Positions 32,695 to 41,255 of a stretch of DNA of 64,000 bases are shown here, one piece after another. Below the pieces are notes generated by a model. That model had not been told where the DNA came from. It searched no databases and worked only from the letters and a program-made list of their open reading frames with translations. Within the stretch, counting starts at the first letter, position 1; every line of letters starts with the position of its first letter. This stretch comes from Tsukamurella sp040611135 (lineage in GTDB: Bacteria > Actinomycetota > Actinomycetes > Mycobacteriales > Mycobacteriaceae), in contig NZ_JBEXNL010000002.1 of the NCBI RefSeq assembly GCF_040611135.1, positions 124,001-188,000 on the forward strand, in the 5' to 3' direction. A program made the translations under genes and the position numbers.

Positions 32695-33828
32695 TCAGCC
32701 GTTCACGGCGATCAGCGGGATCGCCTGCTCATCGACGGTCCATGCCCCGTGATGCCCCAGCATGCGCGACTCCATCGGCTCCTGGCTGGGGGTCACCAGG
32801 ACGGATCGTCCCTCTGCGACCGCCAGGACGTGGCCGATGCGGTGCGCGACGACGGGGTTCGGGGGAGTGGGGCCGAACCAGTGCTCGTCGAGGGCCTGCT
32901 CGCGGCTGACGACCCGGGCGTGCCCGGCGAGGGTGTCCGCCCACCGGGCCAGGACGTCGTCGACGTGGTGCCCCCGCTGTAGGTAGACGTGCCGCACCCG
33001 GGCCTCGCCGGCGATCACGCGCACGCCCCGACGCAGCGCCGGCACCGCGTCGAGGTTCACCAGGGACTCGGCCTGGATCATGCCGTGATCGGCGGTGACC
33101 AGCAGCGTGCAGGTGGGTGGCAGGTCCGTCAGCAGGTCCGCGAACATCGCGTCGACGGCGCGCAGCGCGGCCAGCCACTCCGGGGAGCCGGGGCCGTGCA
33201 CGTGCCCCGCGGCGTCGAGCAGGCCCGTGTAGGCGTAGGCGAACCGTCGGGCGGCGGTGTCGTGCCGCGCCACGGCGAGCACGCCCTCGCGGACCTCGTC
33301 GAGGGTGGAGGCCGCGTGCAGCACCCCGGCCGCCCGGAACGACGCGCGGGTCAGGCCCGACTTCTCCTGGTAGGCGGGCACCACGTAGTGGATCTCGGCG
33401 CCGGCGTCGGCGAGGGTCTCGAGCTTGCTGCGGCGGCGCTGCAGTTCGCGGGGCGGATGCGACTCCCGGGCGTCCGGACCGGACGCGCCGTCGATGGTCC
33501 AGCGCAGGGAGTTGAACAGGCGTCGGCCGTGCTCGTCGGGCACGCCGAAGCTGTATCCGACGATGCCGTGCGCCGCGCAGGGCGCCCCGAGCGCGAGGCT
33601 CGACAGGCTGGTGGCCGTGGTGGCGGGGAAGCCCGCGTCCAGCGTGACACCGGCGTGCGCGGCGAGGGCGGGAGCGGTGTCGGCGTGTCGCCGCAGGAGC
33701 TCCGCGCCGAGTCCGTCGACGAGCAGCAGCACGACATCGCGTTCCACCGCCAGGCCCAGGGGGTTCTCGCCCGGGATGCCGAAAGCGGTACAGACCGAGG
33801 GCAATACGTCGGAGAGCATGCCGGTCAT
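32695..33828 (-). CDS. Alkaline-phosphatase-superfamily phosphodiesterase/pyrophosphatase
   Basis: 377 aa. Motifs in order: LLLVDGLGAELL (metal Asp), FPATTATSLSSLALG (nucleophile Thr), YTGLLDAAGHVHG (Asp/His), LLVTADHGM (Asp-His) and LGHHGAW (last His). This is the type I phosphodiesterase/nucleotide pyrophosphatase arrangement; no signal peptide, so probably cytoplasmic. A TACGAT -10 box lies six bases before ATG (leaderless). Substrate unknown. Confidence 0.85.
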   Translation of the reverse strand: MTGMLSDVLPSVCTAFGIPGENPLGLAVERDVVLLLVDGLGAELLRRHADTAPALAAHAGVTLDAGFPATTATSLSSLALGAPCAAHGIVGYSFGVPDEHGRRLFNSLRWTIDGASGPDARESHPPRELQRRRSKLETLADAGAEIHYVVPAYQEKSGLTRASFRAAGVLHAASTLDEVREGVLAVARHDTAARRFAYAYTGLLDAAGHVHGPGSPEWLAALRAVDAMFADLLTDLPPTCTLLVTADHGMIQAESLVNLDAVPALRRGVRVIAGEARVRHVYLQRGHHVDDVLARWADTLAGHARVVSREQALDEHWFGPTPPNPVVAHRIGHVLAVAEGRSVLVTPSQEPMESRMLGHHGAWTVDEQAIPLIAVNG

Positions 33829-33869
33829 CGATCGATCGTAACGTCCGCAAAGGCCCGTCGAGGCGGGAA

Positions 33870-34508
33870 CTACGCGATGCCGGACGGGATCAGGGTGGCC
33901 ACGCCGTCCTCCACGAGCAGCGCCTGATCGTCGTTGACCCGGGTCAGCGGGAACCGGCCGCCGTAGGTGCGCACCACCTCGTCGATCACCGCGGGCGGGT
34001 ACGGCGGGAGCAGACCGTCGGCGTGCGGGATGACGACGGTGTCGACGAGTCCCAGGCCGGTGAAGTCCGTGACGCCCGGGGCGTCGGCGGGGTCGTCGAG
34101 GGGCGCGACCGGCTCGACGTTCGGCCCCGCGACGACCGATCCCGCACTGAGGCCGATGTACGGCAGTCCCGCGCGAACCCGCTCCGTGAGCACCTCGCCG
34201 GTGCCGTTGCTCTGCAGCGCGCCGAGCAGGACGAAGGTGTGCCCGCCCGAGAGGTACACGGCGTCGACGGTGCCGAGATCCGATGCGAAGTCCCGCGCGT
34301 CCCGATACTTCCCGACCGTCATCCGGGTGAGTCGGAATCCCAGGTCAGTCAGCTGATTCCACTCGAACGAGCCGAAGGGCTGATCCGTGTACGGACCGCC
34401 GGCGTCGTCGATGAAGCCGAGCCGCAGGGCGCTCGGCTCGCGCCCCGTGTGCCGGCGCAGGAAACCGGGGAGCGCCCCGGCGTTCAGGGACATCAGCAAC
34501 AGGTTCAC
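33870..34508 (-). CDS. Peptidase E-like (S51 family) protein
   Basis: 212 aa. VDAVYLSGGHTFVLLGAL and YIGLSAGSVVAGPNVEP contain the S51 nucleophile Ser in the LSAGS elbow; PHAD(G) is a candidate His. The family includes aspartyl dipeptidase (PepE) and cyanophycinase. GTG 34508 follows a TAGTGT -10 box by seven bases (leaderless); a downstream ATG is the alternative. Divergent from the ABC importer. Confidence 0.78.
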   Translation of the reverse strand: MNLLLMSLNAGALPGFLRRHTGREPSALRLGFIDDAGGPYTDQPFGSFEWNQLTDLGFRLTRMTVGKYRDARDFASDLGTVDAVYLSGGHTFVLLGALQSNGTGEVLTERVRAGLPYIGLSAGSVVAGPNVEPVAPLDDPADAPGVTDFTGLGLVDTVVIPHADGLLPPYPPAVIDEVVRTYGGRFPLTRVNDDQALLVEDGVATLIPSGIA

Positions 34509-34565
34509 GATCGCAACACTACGGCCTCTGCCACACTGGATCCGCACGAACCGGAGGAGAAGACG

Positions 34566-35498
34566 ATGCGTTCGCACCGGAGCACGGCGGCCCTCGTCGC
34601 ATTCGCGGCGCTGCTCGTCCCCGTCGGGGCCTGCGGCTCGGCGGCCGAGGAGCCGCAAGGGCGGACGGTCGCGGTGGACGCCGCGAACGGCCGGATCTCC
34701 GTCCCGGTCGCGCCGCAGCGGATCGTCTCGCTCGCGCCCACGCACACCGAGACCCTGTTCGCGATCGGGGCGGGGAAGCAGGTCGTCGCCGTCGACGACC
34801 AGTCCACCTACCCGGCCGAGGCCCCGCGCACGTCGCTCTCGGGCTTCACCCCCAACGCCGAGGCCGTCATCGGCTACAAGCCCGACCTGGTGGTCGTCTC
34901 CGATGACCAGGACGGCATCGTCGCGGCGTTGCAGAAGGTGGGGATCCCGGTGTTGGTGGAACCCGCGGCCAAGGACCTCGACGACGCGCTCGACCAGATC
35001 ACCGACCTCGGCACCGCGACCGGCCGGCAGGCGGACGCGAAGGCGCTCACCGCACGGATGCGCGCCGCCATCGACGACGCGGTCCGCGCCGCACCGCGGA
35101 CCGCCCAGCCGCTGAGCTACTTCCACGAGCTCGACCCCCAGCTGCACACCGTCACCTCGTCGACCTTCATCGGGAAGGTCTACGGTGCGTTCGGGCTGCA
35201 CAACGCGGCCGACGCCGCCGACAAGCCGGGCACCGGGTACCCGCAGCTCTCCGCGGAGACGCTGCTCCAGGCGGATCCGGCGCTGATCCTCCTGGCAGAC
35301 ACCCAGTGCTGCGGCCAGACCCCCGAGGTCATCGCGCAGCGCCCGGGCTGGCGCGACCTGCGGGCCGTACGGGACGGCACCGTCGTCGCCCTTCCGGCGG
35401 ACGTGCCCTCCCGCTGGGGCCCGCGCCTGCCTGACTTCTACCGGGCCGTCGCCGACGCGGTCGCCCGTGCGGCGCAGAAGGTTCCGGCCGGACGGTGA
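34566..35498 (+). CDS. ABC importer substrate-binding lipoprotein (BtuF/FecB type)
   Basis: 310 aa. Signal peptide with lipobox VGAC around residue 23, then the class III binding-protein fold: RIVSLAPTHTETLFAIGAGKQVVAVDDQSTYP is the typical BtuF-like N-lobe start. A CysCys pair lies at ADTQCCGQTPEV. First gene of a binding protein-permease-ATPase operon with 4-bp overlaps. Cobalamin, heme or a siderophore are candidates; neither a cobalamin riboswitch nor an iron box was recognised in the 57-bp leader. Confidence 0.82.
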   Translation: MRSHRSTAALVAFAALLVPVGACGSAAEEPQGRTVAVDAANGRISVPVAPQRIVSLAPTHTETLFAIGAGKQVVAVDDQSTYPAEAPRTSLSGFTPNAEAVIGYKPDLVVVSDDQDGIVAALQKVGIPVLVEPAAKDLDDALDQITDLGTATGRQADAKALTARMRAAIDDAVRAAPRTAQPLSYFHELDPQLHTVTSSTFIGKVYGAFGLHNAADAADKPGTGYPQLSAETLLQADPALILLADTQCCGQTPEVIAQRPGWRDLRAVRDGTVVALPADVPSRWGPRLPDFYRAVADAVARAAQKVPAGR

Positions 35499-36556
35499 GT
35501 GATCCGGTCCCATCGTCGACGGTGCCGCCGCGCGCGAGCGGTCCGCGTCCGGTCCCGCTGCTGGTCGCCGTCGTCGCGCTCCTCGCGTCGATGCTGGCGG
35601 GACTGCTGGTCGGGGCGGTCCACCTGCCCGCTCGCGCCGTTCTGACCGAGCTCGTCGATCTGCTGCCCGGCATCCATGCCGGTTCTGGGCTCACGCGCCT
35701 GGAGCGGAACCTGTTGCTGGAGATCAGGCTTCCGCGGGTGCTCGCGGCCGCGCTCGTCGGCGGGCTCCTCGCGATCGCGGGCGCCGGCTACCAGGGCGTC
35801 TTCCGCAACCCGCTCGCCGACCCGTACCTGCTCGGCGCCGCCGCAGGCGCGGGCGTCGGTGCCACCGCGACCATCGTGTTCCTGCCCGGCGATCCCGCGG
35901 CGACGGTGCCCGTCGCGGCGTTCGTGGGCGCGCTCGCGGGTGTCGCCCTCGCCTACGCGTTGGGCAGTGCGGCGGGTGGGCGGGGCACGTCGACGCTGCT
36001 CCTGGCCGGCGTCGCGGTCTCCGCTTTCCTCAGCGCGGTCCAGACCTTCCTCATGCAGCGCGACGCCCAGGAGCTGCAGCGCATCTACTCCTGGGTGCTC
36101 GGCGGCGTCGCCTCGGTCGACGGTCCGCGGTTGCTCGCCGTCCTGCCCTACGCCGGGATCTCCGTGGTCGCGCTGGTGCTCCACGGCCGCCTGCTCGACG
36201 TCCTGGGGGTCGGCGACGACGAGGCCACGGCCCTCGGCGTCTCGGCGCGGCGCGTCCGGCTGCTGGTGTTGACCGCGGCGTCGCTCGCCACCGCCGCCGC
36301 CGTCGCGGTGGGCGGGCTCATCGGGTTCGTGGGCATCGTCGTCCCGCACGTCGTGCGCCGGCTCGCGGGCACCTCGTACCGCGCGGTTCTCCCGCTGTCC
36401 CTCCTCGGTGGCGCCGCCTTCCTGGTGCTCGCCGACATCCTCGCACGTACCGTCGTCGCTCCCGGCGAACTGCCGCTCGGTGTGGTCACCGCGTTCGTCG
36501 GCGGTCCGTTCTTCGTCGTCGTGCTGCGAGCGATGCGGGGACGGAGCGGGCTGTGA
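35495..36556 (+). CDS. ABC importer permease (BtuC/FecCD type)
   Basis: 353 aa, about 10 helices. IRLPRVLAAALVGGLLAIAGAGYQGVFRNPLADPYLLGAAAGAGVGA is the hallmark of FecCD permeases; VGFIGIVVPHVVRRL-type coupling sequence appears as IGFVGIVVPHVVRRLAG. GTG start overlaps the preceding stop (GTGA). Forms the membrane channel for the substrate delivered by the lipoprotein. Confidence 0.9.
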   Translation: MSDPVPSSTVPPRASGPRPVPLLVAVVALLASMLAGLLVGAVHLPARAVLTELVDLLPGIHAGSGLTRLERNLLLEIRLPRVLAAALVGGLLAIAGAGYQGVFRNPLADPYLLGAAAGAGVGATATIVFLPGDPAATVPVAAFVGALAGVALAYALGSAAGGRGTSTLLLAGVAVSAFLSAVQTFLMQRDAQELQRIYSWVLGGVASVDGPRLLAVLPYAGISVVALVLHGRLLDVLGVGDDEATALGVSARRVRLLVLTAASLATAAAVAVGGLIGFVGIVVPHVVRRLAGTSYRAVLPLSLLGGAAFLVLADILARTVVAPGELPLGVVTAFVGGPFFVVVLRAMRGRSGL

Positions 36557-37320
36557 GCGTGGAGTTCTCCGGCGTCGATGTCGCGCTCGACGGGCGCCCC
36601 GTACTGCACGACGTGGCGCTGACGGCACCGTCGGGCTCGTGGACCGCGGTGATCGGGCCGAACGGCGCCGGGAAATCGACGCTGCTGCGCGCGGCCCTGG
36701 GCCTGGCGCGCAGCGGGGGAACCGTCACCGTCGACGGGGCCGACCCGCGCCGGCTGCGTCCGCGCGAGCGCGCCCGGATCTTCGCCTACGCGCCGCAGTC
36801 GCCGCAGCTCCCCGAGGGGATGACGGTGTTCGACTACGCGCTGCTGGGCAGGTCGCCGTACGTCGCCTACCTCGGCCGCGAGAGCGCGGACGACCGCCGG
36901 ATCGTGCGCGCCGTGCTGGCCCGCCTCGGTCTGGAGGAGTTCGCCGAGCGCGACGTCGATCGCCTGTCCGGCGGCGAGCGGCAGCGCGTCGTGCTGGCGC
37001 GCGCCCTCGCTCAGGAGGCGCCCGTGTTGCTGCTCGACGAGCCGACCACGGCCCTGGACATCGGGCACCAGCAGCAGGTCATGGACCTCGTGGACCACCT
37101 GCGCCGCGACGACGGGCTGACGGTGATCACCACGATCCACGACCTGACGCTGGCGGCGCAGTACGCGGACCGGCTGGTGCTGCTGTCCCGGGGCCGCGTG
37201 GTCGCCGCCGGGACGCCGGCGCAGGTGCTCACCGCGGACCTGATCGCCGCGCACTTCGGCGCCCGGGTGCACGTCGAGACCGGCCCCGACGGCCGGCCGG
37301 TCCTGGGGCTCCTGCGGTGA
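36553..37320 (+). CDS. ABC importer ATPase (BtuD/FecE type)
   Basis: 255 aa. Walker A GPNGAGKST, Q-loop YAPQSPQLPE, signature LSGGERQRVVLARALAQ, Walker B VLLLDEPTTALD and H-loop TTIHDLTLA are complete. GTG start overlaps the permease stop by four bases. Energises the importer formed with the two upstream products. Confidence 0.93.
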   Translation: MSVEFSGVDVALDGRPVLHDVALTAPSGSWTAVIGPNGAGKSTLLRAALGLARSGGTVTVDGADPRRLRPRERARIFAYAPQSPQLPEGMTVFDYALLGRSPYVAYLGRESADDRRIVRAVLARLGLEEFAERDVDRLSGGERQRVVLARALAQEAPVLLLDEPTTALDIGHQQQVMDLVDHLRRDDGLTVITTIHDLTLAAQYADRLVLLSRGRVVAAGTPAQVLTADLIAAHFGARVHVETGPDGRPVLGLLR

Positions 37321-37399
37321 GCACTCAGACTGGTCGGTGCGCCGCGAGGGATCAGTGTTTACTCTTGATGCAGGAGTGACGAAGGGTCTGGAGGCCGCG

Positions 37400-37963
37400 A
37401 TGCGCACACGACTCGCGATGGCGGTGGTCGTCGGCTGCTCGGCGCTGCTGGCCGGGTGTTCGGCGACGGTGTCCGGGAACGGCGCGAACGGGGTCACGGT
37501 GATCCCGGGCGGTGTGGGGCCGGGAATCGCCACGCCCGCTCCGCAGGCGCCCGCGACGACGACCACCGCACCGTCGACCACGACCAGCGCGCGGCCGTCG
37601 GGCGCGGCCGCGACGGCGGTCGTCCTGCCCGAGAACGGCAACGAGTACACCGCGATTCGAACGCGCAGCGGGCGTACCACCTGTCAGGTCAGTGAGACCA
37701 GTGTCGGCTGCGAGCTGGAGTTCGACCGGCCCCGCCCGCGCACCGAATCCGGCGACGAGGCGAACGGCGTGAACATCACGAGTGATGGCGACCTCACCTA
37801 CGTGCTCGGCAATCTCGGTGTGACGGATCCGATCACGCTCGACTATCGGACCTATACGGCCCGGGGCTGGTTCATCGTCGCCAACGAGTACGGGACCGCG
37901 TTCACCCACCGGACCACGGGGCACGGCATGGTCGTCGCCTCGTCGGGTGTGAAGACCTTCTAG
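37400..37963 (+). CDS. Secreted lipoprotein of unknown function
   Basis: 187 aa. Signal peptide with lipobox LLAGC (Cys about 19), a long Thr/Pro/Ala-rich linker (about 45-75), then a roughly 110-residue domain with two Cys (TTCQVSETSVGCELEF) likely disulfide-bonded, as in several mycobacterial Lpp proteins. Ribosome-binding GGAGG before ATG 37400. The 3' end overlaps the convergent regulator by four bases. Confidence 0.7.
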   Translation: MRTRLAMAVVVGCSALLAGCSATVSGNGANGVTVIPGGVGPGIATPAPQAPATTTTAPSTTTSARPSGAAATAVVLPENGNEYTAIRTRSGRTTCQVSETSVGCELEFDRPRPRTESGDEANGVNITSDGDLTYVLGNLGVTDPITLDYRTYTARGWFIVANEYGTAFTHRTTGHGMVVASSGVKTF

Positions 37964-38472
37964 CGCGGGGTCGTGATCACCACGACGGCCTCGGCGCCGC
38001 CGACGGTCGCGAACCGGTGCGGGCCGTCGCTAGTCCAGCTGCGCGAATCGCCCTGCTGCACGAGTCGTTCGTCGCCCACCGGGCCGACGGTGAGCGCACC
38101 GTCGACCACCGTGAGGTGCTCGCGGACCCGCTCGCCGTGCCCGGGGGAGACGTGGTCCGACCCGGCGGGGAACTCCAGCCGGAAGACCTCGACGGTCGTG
38201 CGCGGCAGGTGCCGCACGGAGAGGAGGACGGTGCGCATCCCGCCGTCGGCGACGCTGTGGGCCCCGGGGGATTCGCCGACCAGGGCGGTGAGGGGCACGT
38301 CGAGCGGAACGCAGAGGGCGTAGAGGGTTTCGATCGTGGGATTGCGCCCGCCGGCCTCGATCTCCGAGAGTGATCCCTTGCCGATGCCTGCGCGGCGCGC
38401 GAGCTCGGACAGGCTGAGGCCGCGTTCGGTGCGGAGTTCGCGGAGACGGCCGCCGACATCGGGGGAGGGCAT
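37960..38472 (-). CDS. XRE-cupin regulator divergent to BenE
   Basis: 170 aa. HTH_3 domain (about 8-62, LSLSELARRAGIGKGSLSEIEAGGRNPT) plus cupin (about 90-165). The ATG is only 22 bp from that of the transporter, with the -10 box TAGCAT six bases upstream (leaderless). It most likely represses its own promoter and the transporter through the GTTC/GAAC sites. Ligand unknown; benzoate or a purine-like substrate of the transporter is possible. Confidence 0.82.
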   Translation of the reverse strand: MPSPDVGGRLRELRTERGLSLSELARRAGIGKGSLSEIEAGGRNPTIETLYALCVPLDVPLTALVGESPGAHSVADGGMRTVLLSVRHLPRTTVEVFRLEFPAGSDHVSPGHGERVREHLTVVDGALTVGPVGDERLVQQGDSRSWTSDGPHRFATVGGAEAVVVITTPR

Positions 38473-38478
38473 GACCCC

Positions 38479-38517
38479 ATGCTACGTTCTGTTCATGGAA
38501 CGTTCTGAGAACGGAAC
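38479..38517. promoter_or_regulatory. Overlapping divergent promoters with GTTC/GAAC operator array
   Basis: Leftward -10 TAGCAT (38479-38484) and rightward -10 TACGTT (38483-38488) overlap; each is six bases from its ATG. Three GTTC (38486, 38491, 38502) and three GAAC (38498, 38509, 38514) half-sites follow, including GTTCATGGAAC and GTTCTGAGAAC, extending into the first codons of the transporter gene. Confidence 0.6.
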
Positions 38518-39676
38518 GATGGTGCCCGTCGGGGCGGGCATCGTCACCGCCCTCGTCGGCTACACCTCCGCCTTCGCCGTGGTGCTCGCCGGCCTGCGCG
38601 GGGTGGGTGCGAGCCCGGGGCAGGCCGCGTCGGGGCTGTTGGCGGTCACGGTGACCATGGGAGCGGCATCCGCGCTGCTGTCGTGGCGGTACCGGATGCC
38701 GATCGTCAGTGCTTGGTCCACGCCCGGTGCCGCGCTGCTCGCGACCACCGGCGCCGTCGCGGGCGGGTGGCCGGCAGCGGTCGGCGCGTTCGTGGTGTGC
38801 GGGGTCCTCTTCGTGGTGACCGGGCTGTGGCCGGCCCTCGCGCGGTGGGTGCAGCGGATCCCCGCGCCGATCGCGCAGGCCATGCTCGCGGGCGTCCTGC
38901 TGCCGCTGTGCATCGCGCCGGTCAAGGCGCTCGCGGCGCATCCCGCGGCCGTCGCGCCGGTGCTGCTCGTGTGGCTGGTGCTGCTCAAGGTCCAGCCGCG
39001 GTGGGCGGTCCCGCTGGCGTTCGTGGTCGCGTTGGTCGTCATCGGCATCGCCCTGGTGCGCGACGATGCCGTCCCCGCCTTCTCGGCGCTCGTGCCGCAC
39101 GTGGAGTGGACGACGCCCGCCTGGTCGCTGCAGGCGATGACCGGCGTGCTGCTGCCGCTCTACATCGTGACCATGGCCTCGCAGAACATCCCCGGCGCGG
39201 CCGTGCTCGCGACCTACGGCTACTCGGTGCCCTGGCGGCCGGCGCTGACGGTGACCGGCGTCCTGTCGGCGGTCGGTGCGCCCTTCGGCGGGCACGCGAT
39301 CAACCTCGCGGCGATCAGTGCCGCCCTCGCCGCGGGACCCGATGCGGGGCCGGCGTCGCGACGCTGGATCGCGGGTGTGTCGTCGGGGGCTGCGAACCTC
39401 GTACTCGGCGTTGTCAGTACGGGCCTGACGGCGGTCGTGCTCGCGGCGCCGGAGGGCGTGATCCAGGCCGTCGCCGGCGTCGCGCTCGTGGGCGCGTTCG
39501 CCGCCGCATGCGCGGGGGCGATGGCGGACGTGGAGGCTCGGGTGCCGGCCGCGGTGACGTTCGTCGTCGCCGCGTCCGGGACGACCGTGGTCGGCATCGG
39601 GTCCGCGTTCTGGGCGCTCGTGGTCGGCATCGTCGTCTCCGTGCTGCTCGGGGTTCGACGGTCCGCGCCGGCGTGA
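38495..39676 (+). CDS. benE: BenE-family transporter
   Basis: 393 aa, about 12 helices. VGYTSAFAVVLAGLRGVGASPGQAASGLL, SWRYRMPIVSAWSTPGAALLATTG and MASQNIPGAAVLATYGY are typical of the BenE benzoate:proton symporter family. ATG 38495 is supported by the -10 box six bases upstream; ATG 38519 is an alternative. No benzoate catabolic genes are near, so the true substrate is open. Confidence 0.85.
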   Translation: MERSENGTMVPVGAGIVTALVGYTSAFAVVLAGLRGVGASPGQAASGLLAVTVTMGAASALLSWRYRMPIVSAWSTPGAALLATTGAVAGGWPAAVGAFVVCGVLFVVTGLWPALARWVQRIPAPIAQAMLAGVLLPLCIAPVKALAAHPAAVAPVLLVWLVLLKVQPRWAVPLAFVVALVVIGIALVRDDAVPAFSALVPHVEWTTPAWSLQAMTGVLLPLYIVTMASQNIPGAAVLATYGYSVPWRPALTVTGVLSAVGAPFGGHAINLAAISAALAAGPDAGPASRRWIAGVSSGAANLVLGVVSTGLTAVVLAAPEGVIQAVAGVALVGAFAAACAGAMADVEARVPAAVTFVVAASGTTVVGIGSAFWALVVGIVVSVLLGVRRSAPA

Positions 39677-39799
39677 GCCGGCGCGCCGGGACCGGTGCCC
39701 GTTGCCGCGCGGGGTTGCCCGCTCCTCACGGGGTTGCACCCCGGTGCCGAGCGACAGAACCCCGCGGGAGTGCGAAGACATGTCCTCGTACTCCGGCAG

Positions 39800-39873
39800 T
39801 CGGGATGACAGGATTTGAACCTGCGACCCTTCGCTCCCAAAGCGAATGCGCTACCAAGCTGCGCCACATCCCG
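39800..39873 (-). tRNA. tRNA-Pro (anticodon TGG)
   Basis: 74-nt cloverleaf on the minus strand: acceptor CGGGATG pairs with CATCCCG, D-loop CAGCTTGGTAGCG, anticodon loop CTTTGGG, T-loop TTCAAAT, discriminator A. No encoded CCA. Several spurious frames crossing it are artefacts. Confidence 0.96.
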
Positions 39874-40069
39874 TGATCACTTTCGTGACCAGGTAGAGCG
39901 TACCTGGGGTGAGGACCCGGACTGCGTCCGCGTCGCTGTGGGGCCTCCGGCTCCGGCCCGCCCAGAACGGGCGGCCACCTCGCCATCGCGGGCGGCTCGC
40001 GTTCAGGCACGGATGTCCGTCGGAGCTGACGGTCGCTAACCATCCGCTGCAGGCTGGCAAACTGGTCGG

Positions 40070-40735
40070 ATGACGAGAACGCGCGGCATCCTGCTGCTGG
40101 CCTCCCTGCTCGCCACGACCGCGCTGACCGTGGTGCTCGGCACCACCGATCCGGCGGCGCCGCTCACCTACCCGAGCCGGTTCCTCATCTGGAATCTCTT
40201 CCTCGCCTGGATCCCGATGCTGTTCGCGCTCGGCTTCCACGCGGTGCGCCGCCGCTGGGCGCTCGTGCCGCTCGGCCTCGGCTGGCTGGCGTTCCTCCCC
40301 AACTCGCCGTACCTGGTGACGGACCTCGTGCACCTCGGGGACGGGGAGAACATGTGGCGGCACGTGCTCCAGTACGGGTTCGCGGCGTGGACGGGGACCC
40401 TGCTCGGCGTCGTCTCGATGCTGCTGGTGCACCGCCGCCTGCAGCGCGAGTTCGGCGCGCGGTGGGGCTGGCTCGTGGTGCTGCTGTCCGTGGGACTGTG
40501 CGCGGTCGGCGTCGTGATCGGGCGGTTCCAGCGCTGGAACTCGTGGGACCTGGTGACGCGGCCGGACGCCGTCGTGTTCGCCACGCTCGACTGGGTGACC
40601 TCGCCCTTCTCGTACGTGCAGTCCACGGGGGTCGCGGCCGCGGTGGCCGCGTTCTTCGGGCTCGCGTACCTGACGATCTTCTCGCTCAGCCCGTCCGTCG
40701 TCGCGGAGGCCGAGACGGCCCCGAACCGCGGGTGA
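40070..40735 (+). CDS. DUF1361 membrane protein
   Basis: 221 aa with six or seven helices. LAWIPMLFALGFHAVRRRWALVPLGLGWLAFLPNSPYLVTDLVHL is the hallmark of DUF1361, and IGRFQRWNSWDL follows. Function unknown. It is followed by a small gene 19 bp downstream. The 196 bp between tRNA-Pro and this gene hold no recognisable element. Confidence 0.8.
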   Translation: MTRTRGILLLASLLATTALTVVLGTTDPAAPLTYPSRFLIWNLFLAWIPMLFALGFHAVRRRWALVPLGLGWLAFLPNSPYLVTDLVHLGDGENMWRHVLQYGFAAWTGTLLGVVSMLLVHRRLQREFGARWGWLVVLLSVGLCAVGVVIGRFQRWNSWDLVTRPDAVVFATLDWVTSPFSYVQSTGVAAAVAAFFGLAYLTIFSLSPSVVAEAETAPNRG

Positions 40736-40754
40736 GCGGCGTACCGTCGACCCT

Positions 40755-41075
40755 GTGTACCTGGAGCGATTCGTCGCGGACGGTAACCTGGACGCCGACC
40801 GCGCAGAGAGGCTCAGCTGGGAGTCCGCGCGGTACGTGTCGCGGATCTACGTGGTCGTGGGCGGGCGCCGCCTGCTCGCGCAGAACCTGCCGCTGTGCTG
40901 GGCGGACCTCGACGTCGGGCCGGGCACGCCGATCGCCCTGGAGGTCACCAGCGGGAACCGCGGACTGCTCGAGGACGAGCAGCGCGCGATCGCAGGGTTC
41001 GCGGATCGCTTCCGCGAGGTCCTGATCCCGCCGGAGCCGCGCCGGGCTCGCCGCTGGTGGTCCCGCAGGGGCTGA
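40755..41075 (+). CDS. Small conserved hypothetical protein
   Basis: 106 aa from GTG 40755, with a possible TACCGT -10 box seven bases upstream. Soluble, mixed alpha/beta, with a basic C-terminus (RRARRWWSRRG). No family recognised. Probably also read from the DUF1361 transcript. Confidence 0.5.
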   Translation: MYLERFVADGNLDADRAERLSWESARYVSRIYVVVGGRRLLAQNLPLCWADLDVGPGTPIALEVTSGNRGLLEDEQRAIAGFADRFREVLIPPEPRRARRWWSRRG

Positions 41076-41113
41076 TTCCGGCCGTGCGGTCCTGCAGGAA
41101 GGGGCCCGTCGAC

Positions 41114-41242
41114 TCAGCCGTGGAACAGCTGCAGCGCGGCGTCGACGGCGTTGTAGAGGCCGTACAGCAGCGGAATGGTGACGACGGCCCAGGTCACCAC
41201 GAGCTGGATGGTGTGCCGCTGGTCGGCTTCGGACTCGGTCAC
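41114..41242 (-). CDS. MFS transporter small subunit, 42 aa
   Basis: GTG 41242 to TGA 41114. A polar N-terminus (VTESEADQRHTIQ) leads into one transmembrane helix (about 14-30, LVVTWAVVTIPLLYGLY) and a short tail (ALQLFHG). Proteins of this shape accompany OFA-type (oxalate/formate antiporter) MFS carriers, and here it starts 13 bp after the stop of one. It probably associates with the carrier in the membrane. Confidence 0.75.
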   Translation of the reverse strand: MTESEADQRHTIQLVVTWAVVTIPLLYGLYNAVDAALQLFHG

Positions 41243-41255
41243 GGGTTCACTCCTG

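Noticed and set aside
34512..34565. Cobalamin riboswitch before the BtuF-like gene
   Set aside because: The leader is only about 57 bp and lacks a recognisable B12 box.
39220..39867. Frame beginning AQLGSAFALGAKGRRFKSCHPD, and MTGFEPATL frames nearby
   Set aside because: Classic mistranslation of a tRNA gene (tRNA-Pro at 39800-39873).
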